NCBI RefSeq assembly: GCF_900099785.1
Contig: NZ_FNDS01000007.1
Location: 62,001 to 126,000 of the forward strand
DNA: 64,000 nucleotides
Origin: Pseudomonas panipatensis
Lineage (GTDB): Bacteria; Pseudomonadota; Gammaproteobacteria; Pseudomonadales; Pseudomonadaceae
Direction of reading: 5' to 3'
Both the position numbers and the translations under genes were made by a program. Shown in pieces: positions 1 through 9,617 of the stretch (its first letter is position 1; each line of letters opens with the position of its first letter). The notes under the pieces were generated by a model. It was not told the DNA's origin and made no database searches. It saw only the letters and a list, made by a program, of their open reading frames with translations.

Positions 1-346
1 AGGAGCTGCTCAGGCGGCTGACGCTGGTCCAGCCGATGCCCTGGCTGGAGCCGGTCCAGATCTGCCCATCGCTGCTCACCCCCGAGAAGAACGTGATCCG
101 GCCATAGCGGGTGCCGGTCTGCGCCCAGCGGCGGCCGCTGTCGGCATCGAAACCGCGCAGGTAGGTGTCATGGCCGAGGGTGGCGACGCTGTAGTCGTTG
201 CCCTTGCTGTCCCTGCAGGCGAGCACGTTGGCCAGCCAAGCGCAGGCCGCGGGCGGCATGCCGGGAAAGGGCAGGGGGGCCTCGCCTTCGGCCTCGGCGA
301 GGGCGCTGGACAGCAGCAGGCAGGTGGCGAGCAGAACGGACTTCAT
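1..346 (-). CDS. Secreted hypothetical protein (partial, C-terminus beyond window)
   Basis: I do not recognise this gene. The reverse strand reads open from an ATG at 346 to the window edge, giving about 115 residues. The first 18 or so residues (MKSVLLATCLLLSSALAEA) look like a signal peptide with an AxA-type cleavage site. The mature part has two Cys (PPAACAW, NVLACRDS) and a Tyr/Gly/Trp-rich region that could be beta-rich. It is divergent from zigA and shares its upstream region, where a Zur operator lies about 90 bp before this start, so zinc-responsive control is possible but not shown. The 3' end is missing because the window begins inside it. Confidence 0.7.
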   Translation of the reverse strand, partial: MKSVLLATCLLLSSALAEAEGEAPLPFPGMPPAACAWLANVLACRDSKGNDYSVATLGHDTYLRGFDADSGRRWAQTGTRYGRITFFSGVSSDGQIWTGSSQGIGWTSVSRLSSS

Positions 347-433
347 CGGGGTGATCTCGTGGGCTTGGCGCAGGCGGGCCAATCTATCGCATGTCGCCCA
401 CGCAGCGGCAAAAGGGATGCATTGGCTTGAGAT

Positions 434-446
434 GTTATAGTATAAC
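434..446. promoter_or_regulatory. Zur operator (zinc-responsive repressor site)
   Basis: GTTATAGTATAAC is a perfect 13-bp palindrome, GTTATA-G-TATAAC. It matches the core of the gammaproteobacterial Zur box (GTTATANTATAAC type). It lies 70 bp upstream of the zigA start in the divergent intergenic region. Zur would repress under zinc repletion, which fits the zinc metallochaperone gene downstream. Confidence 0.85.
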
Positions 447-515
447 CTTTCCATTGCCGTGGCTGCGCCGGGAACACTCGGGATGCCGCGAAAAACCTGA
501 CCGCGAGGGCCCGCC

Positions 516-1718
516 GTGAAACACCGCCTCCCCGTTACCGTCCTCTCCGGCTTCCTCGGCGCCGGCAAGAGCACGCTGCTCAACCATGTGCTGAAGAACC
601 GCGAAAGCCGCCGCGTCGCGGTGATCGTCAACGACATGAGCGAAATCAACATCGACGGCAGCGAGGTGCAGCGCGATGTCAGTCTCAATCGCGCGGAAGA
701 GAAGCTGGTGGAGATGAGCAATGGCTGTATCTGCTGCACGCTACGCGAAGACTTGCTGGAAGAGGTCGCGCGCCTGGCCGCGGAGGGCCGCTTCGATTAC
801 CTGCTGATCGAATCCACGGGGATATCCGAGCCGCTGCCGGTGGCGGAAACCTTCACTTTCCGCGACGAGCAGGGCCGCAGCCTGTCCGACCTGGCGCGGC
901 TGGACACCTTGGTCACGGTGGTCGACGGGCTGAACTTCCTGCGCGATTACCAGGACGCCGACGACCTTGCCAGCCGGGGCCAGTCCCTCGGTGCCGACGA
1001 CCAGCGTTCGATCAGCGATCTGTTGATCGAGCAGGTCGAGTTCGCCGACGTCATTCTGCTGAGCAAGGTCGACCTCATTTCCAGCGCCGACCGCGAGGAA
1101 CTGCTGGCGATCCTGCGCCGGCTCAACCCTGCGGCCGAGATCGCGCCGATGGTCATGGGCCGGGTGCCGCTGGCGCGGATTCTCGACACCGGCCGCTTCG
1201 ACTTCGAGCGCGCCGCCCAGGCACCGGGCTGGCTCAAGGAGCTGCGTGGCGAACATGTCCCGGAAACCGAGGCATACGGCATCGCCTCCAGCGTCTACCG
1301 CGCGCGCCGGCCGTTTCATCCGCAGCGCTTCCAGGCCTTTCTCGAACGTCCCTGGGACAATGGCCGGCTGCTGCGCTCCAAGGGCTTCTTCTGGCTGGCC
1401 AGCCGCTACCGCGAGGCCGGCAGTTGGTCCCAGGCCGGCGGCCTGATGCGCCATGGCCTGGCCGGTCGCTGGTGGCGCTTCGTACCCAGGGAGCACTGGC
1501 CGCAGGACGAGGACGGGCTGCGCCAGGTGATGCGCCACTGGCAGGAAGACACGGGAGACTGCCGCCAGGAACTGGTGTTCATCGGCCAGGACATCGACTT
1601 CGCGCGGCTCGCCGATGAGCTTGATGCCTGCCTGCTCGACGAGGCGGAAATGGCTCTCGGGGCGCAGGCCTGGGAGCGCCTGGATGATCCTTTCGATGCC
1701 TGGACGGAGGAGGCCTGA
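516..1718 (+). CDS. zigA: Zinc metallochaperone GTPase, CobW/COG0523 family (ZigA type)
   Basis: This 400-aa protein is a G3E-family P-loop GTPase. It has a Walker A motif at residues 12-20 (GFLGAGKST), the signature metal-binding CICC at 71-74, an ESTG(I/L)SEP motif after a hydrophobic strand near residue 99, an SKVD nucleotide-specificity motif, and a CobW C-terminal domain. Family members deliver zinc to client enzymes when zinc is scarce. The start is GTG at 516; no ATG fits the conserved [15 protein letters not shown]-terminus. A Zur box 70 bp upstream implies induction under zinc limitation, the regulation known for ZigA-type proteins. The next gene on the other strand ends with a good terminator, so zigA is probably monocistronic. 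Confidence 0.9.
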   Translation: MKHRLPVTVLSGFLGAGKSTLLNHVLKNRESRRVAVIVNDMSEINIDGSEVQRDVSLNRAEEKLVEMSNGCICCTLREDLLEEVARLAAEGRFDYLLIESTGISEPLPVAETFTFRDEQGRSLSDLARLDTLVTVVDGLNFLRDYQDADDLASRGQSLGADDQRSISDLLIEQVEFADVILLSKVDLISSADREELLAILRRLNPAAEIAPMVMGRVPLARILDTGRFDFERAAQAPGWLKELRGEHVPETEAYGIASSVYRARRPFHPQRFQAFLERPWDNGRLLRSKGFFWLASRYREAGSWSQAGGLMRHGLAGRWWRFVPREHWPQDEDGLRQVMRHWQEDTGDCRQELVFIGQDIDFARLADELDACLLDEAEMALGAQAWERLDDPFDAWTEEA

Positions 1719-1768
1719 AGCCAGCCCCGGGCTGGGCTCGTGCGCTTCGCCGTCGGCGTGGCGCGGAG

Positions 1769-1802
1769 AAAAAAAAGAGGGCCACCAGAGGCTGGCGGCC
1801 CT
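1769..1802 (-). terminator. Rho-independent terminator of the 1892-2257 gene
   Basis: On the minus strand an 11-bp imperfect stem (arms 1778-1788 and 1792-1802, GC-rich outer half) is followed by an eight-T run (1769-1776). It lies about 90 bp past the stop of the minus-strand gene. Confidence 0.8.
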
Positions 1803-1891
1803 ATCACCAAGATCTTTGCTGGCGTGGGGTGCCAGAGGGTGTGAGGTACCCGAAGTCAGTAGAGCAGGCGCAGATGACAGTGACGTGACCG

Positions 1892-2257
1892 CTACTGGCC
1901 AGCCTGCCACTGGCCGTGGCTCTGCCCTTCGCAGAAGGGCTGGAGGAAACGCGCATCGCTGGCCACGCCGTAGTAGTGGATGTCCTGGCGATAGGGCATG
2001 TTCGGCACCTGGGCGTTGCTGCAGACGCCGAAGGCGCCACTCGGGCAGCTGTCGGCGTAGCTGACGTCGACCTTCTGGTCCTTCAACTGCGGTTGGCAGA
2101 ATCCGTCATGGAACAGCTTGGCGGGGATGCTGCGGTTCTGCTGGCAGACCTTGACGTCGAGGTTGGCGCCGTGACTGTGCACCACGCAGGCTTCGGCGCG
2201 GGCCAGGGTCGGCAGGGCGGTCAGACAGGACAGCAGGAGAAGGGCCGGCAGACGCAT
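1892..2257 (-). CDS. Small secreted cysteine-rich hypothetical protein
   Basis: This is a 121-aa protein of unknown function. Residues 1-21 form a clear Sec signal peptide (MRLPALLLLSCL...ARA|EA). The mature part has about six Cys (EACVV, VKVCQQ, GFCQP, DSCPSG, GVCSN, PFCEG), consistent with three periplasmic disulfides and no membrane anchor. It sits between the two CobW-family GTPases on the opposite strand, with its own terminator. That placement suggests, but does not prove, a link to metal homeostasis. The mRNA has no convincing Shine-Dalgarno, and the start is chosen because it gives an intact signal peptide. Confidence 0.65.
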   Translation of the reverse strand: MRLPALLLLSCLTALPTLARAEACVVHSHGANLDVKVCQQNRSIPAKLFHDGFCQPQLKDQKVDVSYADSCPSGAFGVCSNAQVPNMPYRQDIHYYGVASDARFLQPFCEGQSHGQWQAGQ

Positions 2258-2331
2258 AGGCAGGAGGTCCGTTTTTCGAAGTGGCGACTCTAGCGCTTTT
2301 CCCCGTCGTCGTCAGGCCGCACCATAGGCCC

Positions 2332-3291
2332 ATGTTGAAGCAGATACCCACCCATGTGATCGGCGGCCCATTGGGCGCCGGCAAGACCAGTCTGATCCGC
2401 GACCTGCTGGGCCAGCGCCCGGCCACAGAGCGCTGGGCGGTGCTGGTCAACGAATTCGGCCAGGTCGGTCTGGATGCCGCGCTGTTGACCCGCGATGCCG
2501 ACGGCGTGGCCATCGGCGAGGTGGCTGGCGGCTGTCTCTGCTGCGTCAACGGCGCGCCCTTCCAGGTCGGCCTGGCGCGCCTGTTGCGCAAGGCACGCCC
2601 GGATCGGCTGTTCATCGAACCCTCCGGTCTGGGGCACCCGCGCACCCTGTTGCGCCAGTTGAGCGAGGCGCCCTGGCGTGGCGTGCTGGCGCCGCAGCCC
2701 CTGCTGCTGGTGCTGGACGCTGCCGCCCTGGCCGCCGGTGCCGCGCTGCCCGAGGCCCAGGCCGAGGCACTCGATGCCGCCGCGCTGCTGATACTGAACA
2801 AGAGCGAGGGGCTGGATGCCGAGGCGCGTCGCCGCGTGCAGGCGCGCTTGCCGGACATCGCCCTGCGCTGGGCCAGCCAGGGGCATCTGCCGCTCGCCGA
2901 CCTTCCGTGCACGCCTGCCGCCGCCGCGTCCGGCGCCGAACCGCCGGCGCAGCAGGCCGAGCTGCCGGTGCTGCTGTCGCGCGCTGCGCCCTTGCGTCAG
3001 GTGCATGTCGAGGACGGCCGTCAGGCCGTGGGCTGGCGCCTGCACCGCGACTGGCGATTCCGCCGCAGCGATGTGGATGCCTGGCTGGCGACGCTGCCGG
3101 GCCTGTTGCGCGCCAAGGCGGTCTTGCATTGCGCGGAGGGCTGGCTGGCCTGCAACCGGGTGGCCGGCGACGAGCCGTGGCAGCCGAGCGCCTGGCGCAG
3201 GGATAACCGCATCGAGTTGATCCTGAGCACCGAGCAGGACCCGCAGCGGCTTCAAGATAGCCTCCTGGCGTGCGCCCAGGCGCCGAATTGA
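2332..3291 (+). CDS. CobW/COG0523 family GTPase (P47K-like)
   Basis: This 319-aa G3E GTPase has a Walker A motif at 11-19 (GGPLGAGKT), CLCC at 68-71, IEPSGLGHP as the switch-like motif, and an NKSE-type specificity motif (LILNKSEG). The C-terminal half is a divergent CobW-C domain. It is shorter than ZigA and belongs to a different COG0523 subgroup. I start it at ATG 2332 (MLKQIPTHVIGG) because an upstream GTG (2281) would add a non-conserved leader. It lies directly upstream of tonB, as a P47K-like gene does beside tonB1 in P. aeruginosa. No Zur box is visible in its upstream region, so its metal and regulation remain open. Confidence 0.85.
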   Translation: MLKQIPTHVIGGPLGAGKTSLIRDLLGQRPATERWAVLVNEFGQVGLDAALLTRDADGVAIGEVAGGCLCCVNGAPFQVGLARLLRKARPDRLFIEPSGLGHPRTLLRQLSEAPWRGVLAPQPLLLVLDAAALAAGAALPEAQAEALDAAALLILNKSEGLDAEARRRVQARLPDIALRWASQGHLPLADLPCTPAAAASGAEPPAQQAELPVLLSRAAPLRQVHVEDGRQAVGWRLHRDWRFRRSDVDAWLATLPGLLRAKAVLHCAEGWLACNRVAGDEPWQPSAWRRDNRIELILSTEQDPQRLQDSLLACAQAPN

Positions 3292-3320
3292 CGCACGAGG
3301 TTGCCCTGGGCTTCCTGGTG

Positions 3321-3339
3321 AATGATAATAATTATCAAC
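3321..3339. promoter_or_regulatory. Fur box upstream of tonB
   Basis: AATGATAATAATTATCAAC is a close match to the 19-bp Fur consensus GATAATGATAATCATTATC, with the inner TGATAAT-N-ATTATCA symmetry nearly intact. It is 22 bp before the tonB start, where bound Fur-Fe(II) would block transcription. Confidence 0.9.
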
Positions 3340-3361
3340 CGTTGTTATCGCAGGCTTTCCC

Positions 3362-4381
3362 ATGTCGCCATCGCACTCGCGGTCATCGGCGGGTTCCGCC
3401 CTCGCCGCTTCCGCCGACGATCATTCGTCGTCCCCCGCCTCTGGCGATGAGGGGCTGGCGTTGCCTTGCGTCAACGCCCAGCGCGGCCAGGAAGCCAGCC
3501 TGCGCCTGGTGGATTGCTCCGGTGCCCGGCGTGACGAGGAGGTGCCCGCCGCTGAAGAGGTGCTGAATCCCTATGCCGCGCCCGTGGATGGCGAGGCGGA
3601 CGCGGTCGCGGCGCGTCCCGGCGGCTGGTGGAAGTCCTCGGCGCTGGCGGTGGCCTTGCACCTGGGTATCGTCGCCGGCCTGATCTGGCTGATGCCGGCG
3701 CCGAGCGAGCTGAATCTCGGCCAGGGCGAGCTGCCCAAGGCCATGCAGGTCAGCGTGGTGCAGTTGGCGAAGAAGCCCGAGCCGGTCCAGCAACCGCCGG
3801 CCGCCGCGCCCGAGCCGCAGCCCGCGCCGCCGCAGCCGCAGGTCGAGCCGCCAAAGCCGGAGCCGCCGAAGCCCAGACCGAAGCCGGCGGAAAAGGCGCT
3901 GCCCAAGGTGGCGCCCAAGCCCAAGCCGAAACCCACGCCGCAACCTGATCCCGAGCCGGCCGAGGAGGCCCGCAGCGCAACACCGACTCCGTCCACGCCG
4001 CCACCGCCCGCCGCGCCCGTCAGCGGCCAGACCACGGCGGGCGCGCAGAGCGCTCCCACCGGCGCGCAAGGCCCGGCCGGCCTGCCCACCGGCAGTCTCA
4101 ACGACAGCGACATCAAGCCCCTGCGCATGGATTCGCCGAGCTATCCGCCGATGGCCCAGCGGCGAGGCATCGAAGGCCATGTGAAGGTGCTGTTCACCAT
4201 CACTGCCGAGGGTCGCATCGAGGATATCCAGGTGCTGGAGTCCTCGCCGCCGCGCCTATTCGACAGCGCCGTCAGCCAGGCCATGGCCAAGTGGCGCTTC
4301 GAGCCGCGCGTCAGCGGCGGCCGCATCGTCGCGCGGCAGGCCACCAAGGTGTTCTTCTTCAAGCTGGAGGGGCGCCGCTGA
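3362..4381 (+). CDS. tonB: Energy transducer TonB (TonB1-like, long N-terminal extension)
   Basis: This 339-aa protein couples the ExbB/ExbD proton-driven motor to outer-membrane siderophore receptors. Residues 1-88 are a cytoplasmic extension rich in Ser, Ala and acidic residues. The single signal anchor is at about 90-111 (WWKSSALAVALHLGIVAGLIWL). A proline-rich periplasmic spacer with Pro-Glu/Pro-Lys repeats covers about 135-225. The C-terminal TonB domain runs from the YPPMAQRRGIEG motif through WRFEPRV to the end. E. coli TonB lacks the long N-terminal extension, while P. aeruginosa TonB1 is known to have one. The Fur box 22 bp upstream indicates iron repression, and a strong terminator follows. 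Confidence 0.93.
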   Translation: MSPSHSRSSAGSALAASADDHSSSPASGDEGLALPCVNAQRGQEASLRLVDCSGARRDEEVPAAEEVLNPYAAPVDGEADAVAARPGGWWKSSALAVALHLGIVAGLIWLMPAPSELNLGQGELPKAMQVSVVQLAKKPEPVQQPPAAAPEPQPAPPQPQVEPPKPEPPKPRPKPAEKALPKVAPKPKPKPTPQPDPEPAEEARSATPTPSTPPPPAAPVSGQTTAGAQSAPTGAQGPAGLPTGSLNDSDIKPLRMDSPSYPPMAQRRGIEGHVKVLFTITAEGRIEDIQVLESSPPRLFDSAVSQAMAKWRFEPRVSGGRIVARQATKVFFFKLEGRR

Positions 4382-4399
4382 GGCTTGCCCGTCCCCCGC

Positions 4400-4425
4400 A
4401 AAAACGCGCCTTCGGGCGCGTTTTT
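4400..4425. terminator. Bidirectional rho-independent terminator (tonB / deoxyribosyltransferase)
   Basis: Stem AAAAACGCGCC / GGCGCGTTTTT with a TTCG tetraloop. The A and T runs on either side let it serve both converging genes. Confidence 0.9.
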
Positions 4426-4442
4426 CGTTTCTCTGGGGGGCG

Positions 4443-4961
4443 CTATTGCGCGGGCTGCAGGTCCTGGCGCAACAGCTCCAGCGCCTCGCGCGGTCCACCG
4501 GAAACGATCTGCGTCGGCACCGCCAGCATCAGGTTCAGCGGCAGGCCGAAGGCTTCCAGGATATTGCCGTCGCGGTCCTGGCCCGGTCGCTCGCCCAGCC
4601 ATTCCGGGTATTTGCGGCGCAGGCGCTCGACGTAGCTGCCAGCGTCCGGCAGGTAGCCGTACAGCGGTTTGCCGAGCGCGGCGGCGTAGCCGACCTCGAA
4701 GCAGGTGCCGCTGTCCGGCTCGCTGCCGCGAAAGGACGCCAGGTTGGCCAGCACGCAGTCGGCCTCGGCGAGCATCCGCAGGTTGGCGCGGTACAGCCAG
4801 ATGGCCTGCTCGTGCGGCGCTTCGATCTCCTCCGGCAACTGGTTGTCCAGCGGGAACAAGCCCTCGAAACCGTACTCCGCGCACAGCGCCTTGAGCCGTG
4901 TGCCGTGCGCGGCGGCATCGGGGCGGAACACGTCGGGGCCGGCCAGGTAGATCTTCAGCAT
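4443..4961 (-). CDS. Nucleoside 2-deoxyribosyltransferase family protein
   Basis: This 172-aa protein opens with the family hallmark YLAGPDVFRPDA (residues 4-15) and keeps the central D-C-V-L-A-N-L stretch and the SGTCFEVGYAAALGKPLYGY motif, which carries the putative catalytic Glu. Members cleave or exchange the N-glycosidic bond of deoxynucleosides and nucleotides. ATG 4961 is preferred over the upstream GTG at 4970 because it places the conserved motif at the N-terminus. The next minus-strand gene upstream is the antiporter, whose stop is about 20 bp away, so they are probably co-transcribed. Its nucleoside role fits the purine-related genes 1.5 kb further on. Confidence 0.85.
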   Translation of the reverse strand: MLKIYLAGPDVFRPDAAAHGTRLKALCAEYGFEGLFPLDNQLPEEIEAPHEQAIWLYRANLRMLAEADCVLANLASFRGSEPDSGTCFEVGYAAALGKPLYGYLPDAGSYVERLRRKYPEWLGERPGQDRDGNILEAFGLPLNLMLAVPTQIVSGGPREALELLRQDLQPAQ

Positions 4962-4982
4962 GGGTGGCACCTGTTCAGTCGC

Positions 4983-6065
4983 TCATAGCCCCATCAGGGA
5001 CAGCATGAGGAAGGTGGCGAAGAGCACGAAGTGGGTCATGCCTTCGATGGCGTTGGTCTTGCCGTCATGCAGGTTGAAGCCGGCGACCATCAGGGTGATG
5101 AACATCATGCCGGTCTGCAGCGGGGTCATGGCCATCTGGATCGGCTGACCCTTGAACAGCGCCAGGGCTTCGATCACCGGCACGGTGAGGATCACTGTCG
5201 ACAGCGAGGCGCCGAGGGCGATGTTGACCACCGGCTGCATGCGGTTGGCCAGGGCGGCGCGCAGCGCGGTGAGAATCTCCGGGCTGGCGGAGATGGCCGC
5301 GACCAGCAGGGCCGGGACGATCGGCGGCACGCCGCTGCCTTCCAGGCCGACGTCCAGGGCTTTCGACATGACCTCGGCGAGGGCGCCGATCAGCACCACC
5401 CCGAGCATCAGCAGGATCATCGACTGGCGGGTGCTGCCGGCGGCCTGGTGGCCGTCGTGCTGTTCGCCGTGCACCGCGTAGTTGTAGGCGAAGAAGTAGC
5501 TGTGCTGGCCGGTCTGCATGCGCAGGAACAGGCCGTAGAGCATGACCATGCAGCCGATGGTGAACAGCGAGTAGAGCTTCCAGTGGGCGGCCGGGATCAG
5601 CTCGGGGACGACCATGGAGATGCCCACGGCGGTGAGGATCATGGTCACGTAGGTCTTGCCCGAGTCATCGTTGTACGACTGCTCGCCGTGCTTCAGGCCG
5701 CCGAGCAGCGCGGCCAGGCCGAGGATGCCGTTCATGTCGAGCATCACCGCGGCGTAGATGGTGTCGCGGGCGAGGGTCGGCGAATGGTTGTGGCCCATCA
5801 TGATGGCCAGGATGACCACCTCGACCAGTACCGCGGCGAGGGTCAGGATCATGGTGCCGTAGGGCTCGCCGACCTTCTCGGCGAGGATTTCGGCGTGGTG
5901 CGCGACCCGCAGCGAGACGCTGATGATCGACGCCAGGAGAATCACGGCGACGCCGCCGGCGAGGCTCTTGCCGCCTTCCAGCAGGCTGTGTTCCAGGGGA
6001 TAGACCAGCACCGCCAGGAGCACGGCAAGGAGGAGGAATTTTTCGTCTTTGAACAGGCGAAGCAT
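4983..6065 (-). CDS. Calcium/sodium:proton antiporter (CaCA family, ChaA-like)
   Basis: This 360-aa integral membrane protein has about 11 hydrophobic segments. It shows the two inverted cation-exchanger repeats with their acidic signatures: LTLAAVLVEVVILAIMMGHN in the first half and AAISASPEILTALRAALANR in the second. A His-rich linker (HSYFFAYNYAVHGEQHDGHQ) separates the halves. Family members exchange Ca2+, Na+ or K+ for H+ at the inner membrane. The start is ATG 6065 (MLRLFKDEKF), the first Met before the first membrane segment; longer upstream readings have no family similarity. It probably leads a two-gene unit with the deoxyribosyltransferase. Confidence 0.87.
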   Translation of the reverse strand: MLRLFKDEKFLLLAVLLAVLVYPLEHSLLEGGKSLAGGVAVILLASIISVSLRVAHHAEILAEKVGEPYGTMILTLAAVLVEVVILAIMMGHNHSPTLARDTIYAAVMLDMNGILGLAALLGGLKHGEQSYNDDSGKTYVTMILTAVGISMVVPELIPAAHWKLYSLFTIGCMVMLYGLFLRMQTGQHSYFFAYNYAVHGEQHDGHQAAGSTRQSMILLMLGVVLIGALAEVMSKALDVGLEGSGVPPIVPALLVAAISASPEILTALRAALANRMQPVVNIALGASLSTVILTVPVIEALALFKGQPIQMAMTPLQTGMMFITLMVAGFNLHDGKTNAIEGMTHFVLFATFLMLSLMGL

Positions 6066-6310
6066 CGAGGGATATCCATTCCGGGGGAAAACAGGCGCCC
6101 ATCTTAGGCAATGCCCGCCACCTTGCCCACTGCGCACCAGCAGGTGGCACGGGCGCACCATCGGCTATCAGCGGAGCGCCGGCGAGGCGGGCGCGGGCGC
6201 CTGGCACGGGGCACTTGTCCACTTGGTCAGGTTATTGCATCGGGCGGACGCCGGGGGAACGAGGTTCCCTTCGCCATCCGACACCGCATCGACAGGAGCG
6301 TCTCCGCACC

Positions 6311-7393
6311 ATGAAGAACAAGACCCTGAACACCCTGCTGCGTGGCCTCGCCCTGGCCATGGGCATTGGCGCCAGCCTCGGCGCCATGGCCGATCCGCTG
6401 AAGGTCGGTTTCGTCTATGTCGGCCCGGTCGGCGACCACGGCTGGACCTACCAGCACGAGATGGGCCGCCGCGAACTGGCCGAGCATTTCGGCGACAAGG
6501 TGCAGACCAGCTATGTCGAGAACGTCGCCGAGGGTGCCGACGCCGAGCGGGTCATCCGCAACATGGCGAAGGATGGCTACAACCTGATCTTCACCACCTC
6601 CTTCGGCTTCATGAACCCCACCGACAAGGTCGCCCGGCAGTTCCCCAAGGTCACCTTCGAGCACGCCACCGGCTACAAGCATGAGAAGAACCTCGGCACC
6701 TACCTGTCGTCGTCCTACGAGGGCCGCTATGTCGGCGGCTACCTGGCGGCGAAGATGACCAAGACGCACAAGATCGGCTACATCGCCTCCTTCCCCATCC
6801 CCGAGGTGATCCGCGATATCAACGCCATCCAGCTGGCGCTGAACAAGTACGACCCGCAGGCCGAACTCAAGGTCATGTGGGTCAGCACCTGGTTCGATCC
6901 GGGCAAAGAGGCCGACGCCGCCAACGCGCTGATCGACCAGGGCGTCGACGTGCTCTTCCAGCACACCGACAGCCCGGCGCCGATCCAGGCCGCCGAGCGT
7001 CGCGGCGTCTATGCCGTGGGCTATGCCTCGGACATGCAGCACTTCGGCCCGAAGACCGTGCTGACCTCCATCGTCAACGACTGGGGCCCGCACTACATCA
7101 AGACCACCCAGGCGGTCCTGGATGGCAACTGGAAGCCGCAGGACTTCTGGGGCGGCCTGGCCGAAGAGACCATCGTCCTGCCGCTTAACAAGGACCTGCT
7201 GCCGCCGGCCGTGCAGGACGAGGCGAGCAAGATGATCGCCGACATCAAGAGCGGCGCCTTCCACCCCTTCACCGGGCCGATCAAGGACCAGGGCGGCAAG
7301 GAGCGCATCGCCGCCGGCGCGGTGGCCAGCAACGCCGACCTGGCGGCGATGGACTACTACGTCGAAGGCATCAAGGCCGAATTGCCGAAGTGA
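6311..7393 (+). CDS. BMP family ABC transporter substrate-binding protein (purine nucleoside-binding type)
   Basis: This 360-aa periplasmic binding protein has a signal peptide of about 26 residues (cleavage near AMA|DP) and lacks the lipobox Cys of PnrA/Bmp lipoproteins. The Bmp domain starts at KVGFVYVGPVGDHGWTYQHE and includes TTSFGFMNP, GYIASFPIPEV, DVLFQHTDSPAP and VGYASDMQHFGP, all family motifs around the ligand cleft. Bmp proteins bind purine nucleosides or purines. AGGAG lies about 10 bp before the ATG. No ABC ATPase or permease gene is adjacent, so this is an orphan component here. The genes downstream (oxygenase, adenine deaminase) support a purine ligand by context only. Confidence 0.88.
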   Translation: MKNKTLNTLLRGLALAMGIGASLGAMADPLKVGFVYVGPVGDHGWTYQHEMGRRELAEHFGDKVQTSYVENVAEGADAERVIRNMAKDGYNLIFTTSFGFMNPTDKVARQFPKVTFEHATGYKHEKNLGTYLSSSYEGRYVGGYLAAKMTKTHKIGYIASFPIPEVIRDINAIQLALNKYDPQAELKVMWVSTWFDPGKEADAANALIDQGVDVLFQHTDSPAPIQAAERRGVYAVGYASDMQHFGPKTVLTSIVNDWGPHYIKTTQAVLDGNWKPQDFWGGLAEETIVLPLNKDLLPPAVQDEASKMIADIKSGAFHPFTGPIKDQGGKERIAAGAVASNADLAAMDYYVEGIKAELPK

Positions 7394-7406
7394 GCCAACA
7401 GCGCCC

Positions 7407-7481
7407 GTAGGATGGGATGAGGAACGAAACCCATGCGCGTCTTGCAGGCCGCTGGGTATCGCTGCGCATCACCCGTCCTAC
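7407..7481. repeat. REP/MITE-like imperfect palindrome
   Basis: A 75-bp imperfect inverted repeat starts GTAGGATGGG and ends CCCGTCCTAC, with internal halves around GAAACCCATG and CTGGGTATCGC. This GTAGGATGGGT...ACCCATCCTAC type of element recurs in Pseudomonas intergenic regions. It fills most of the 119-bp gap between the binding-protein and oxygenase genes and could act as an mRNA hairpin between them. Confidence 0.7.
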
Positions 7482-7512
7482 GCTGCGCCCGAGCCGTGAA
7501 CGAGAATCCACC

Positions 7513-9535
<2,023 letters not shown>

Positions 9536-9544
9536 ATCCAGCCG

Positions 9545-9568
9545 GCGCGCGGCGATTCCGCCGCGCGC
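9545..9568 (+). terminator. GC-rich hairpin after the adenine deaminase gene
   Basis: A perfect 9-bp stem (arms 9545-9553 and 9560-9568, GCGCGCGGC type) with a six-base loop sits 10 bp past the stop. There is no T-run, so it may only attenuate or stabilise the transcript. Confidence 0.45.
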
Positions 9569-9617
9569 TCCGCCCCGTTCTACCCGGCTCGCGCCGGCCG
9601 CCGTACAAGGCCCCCGC

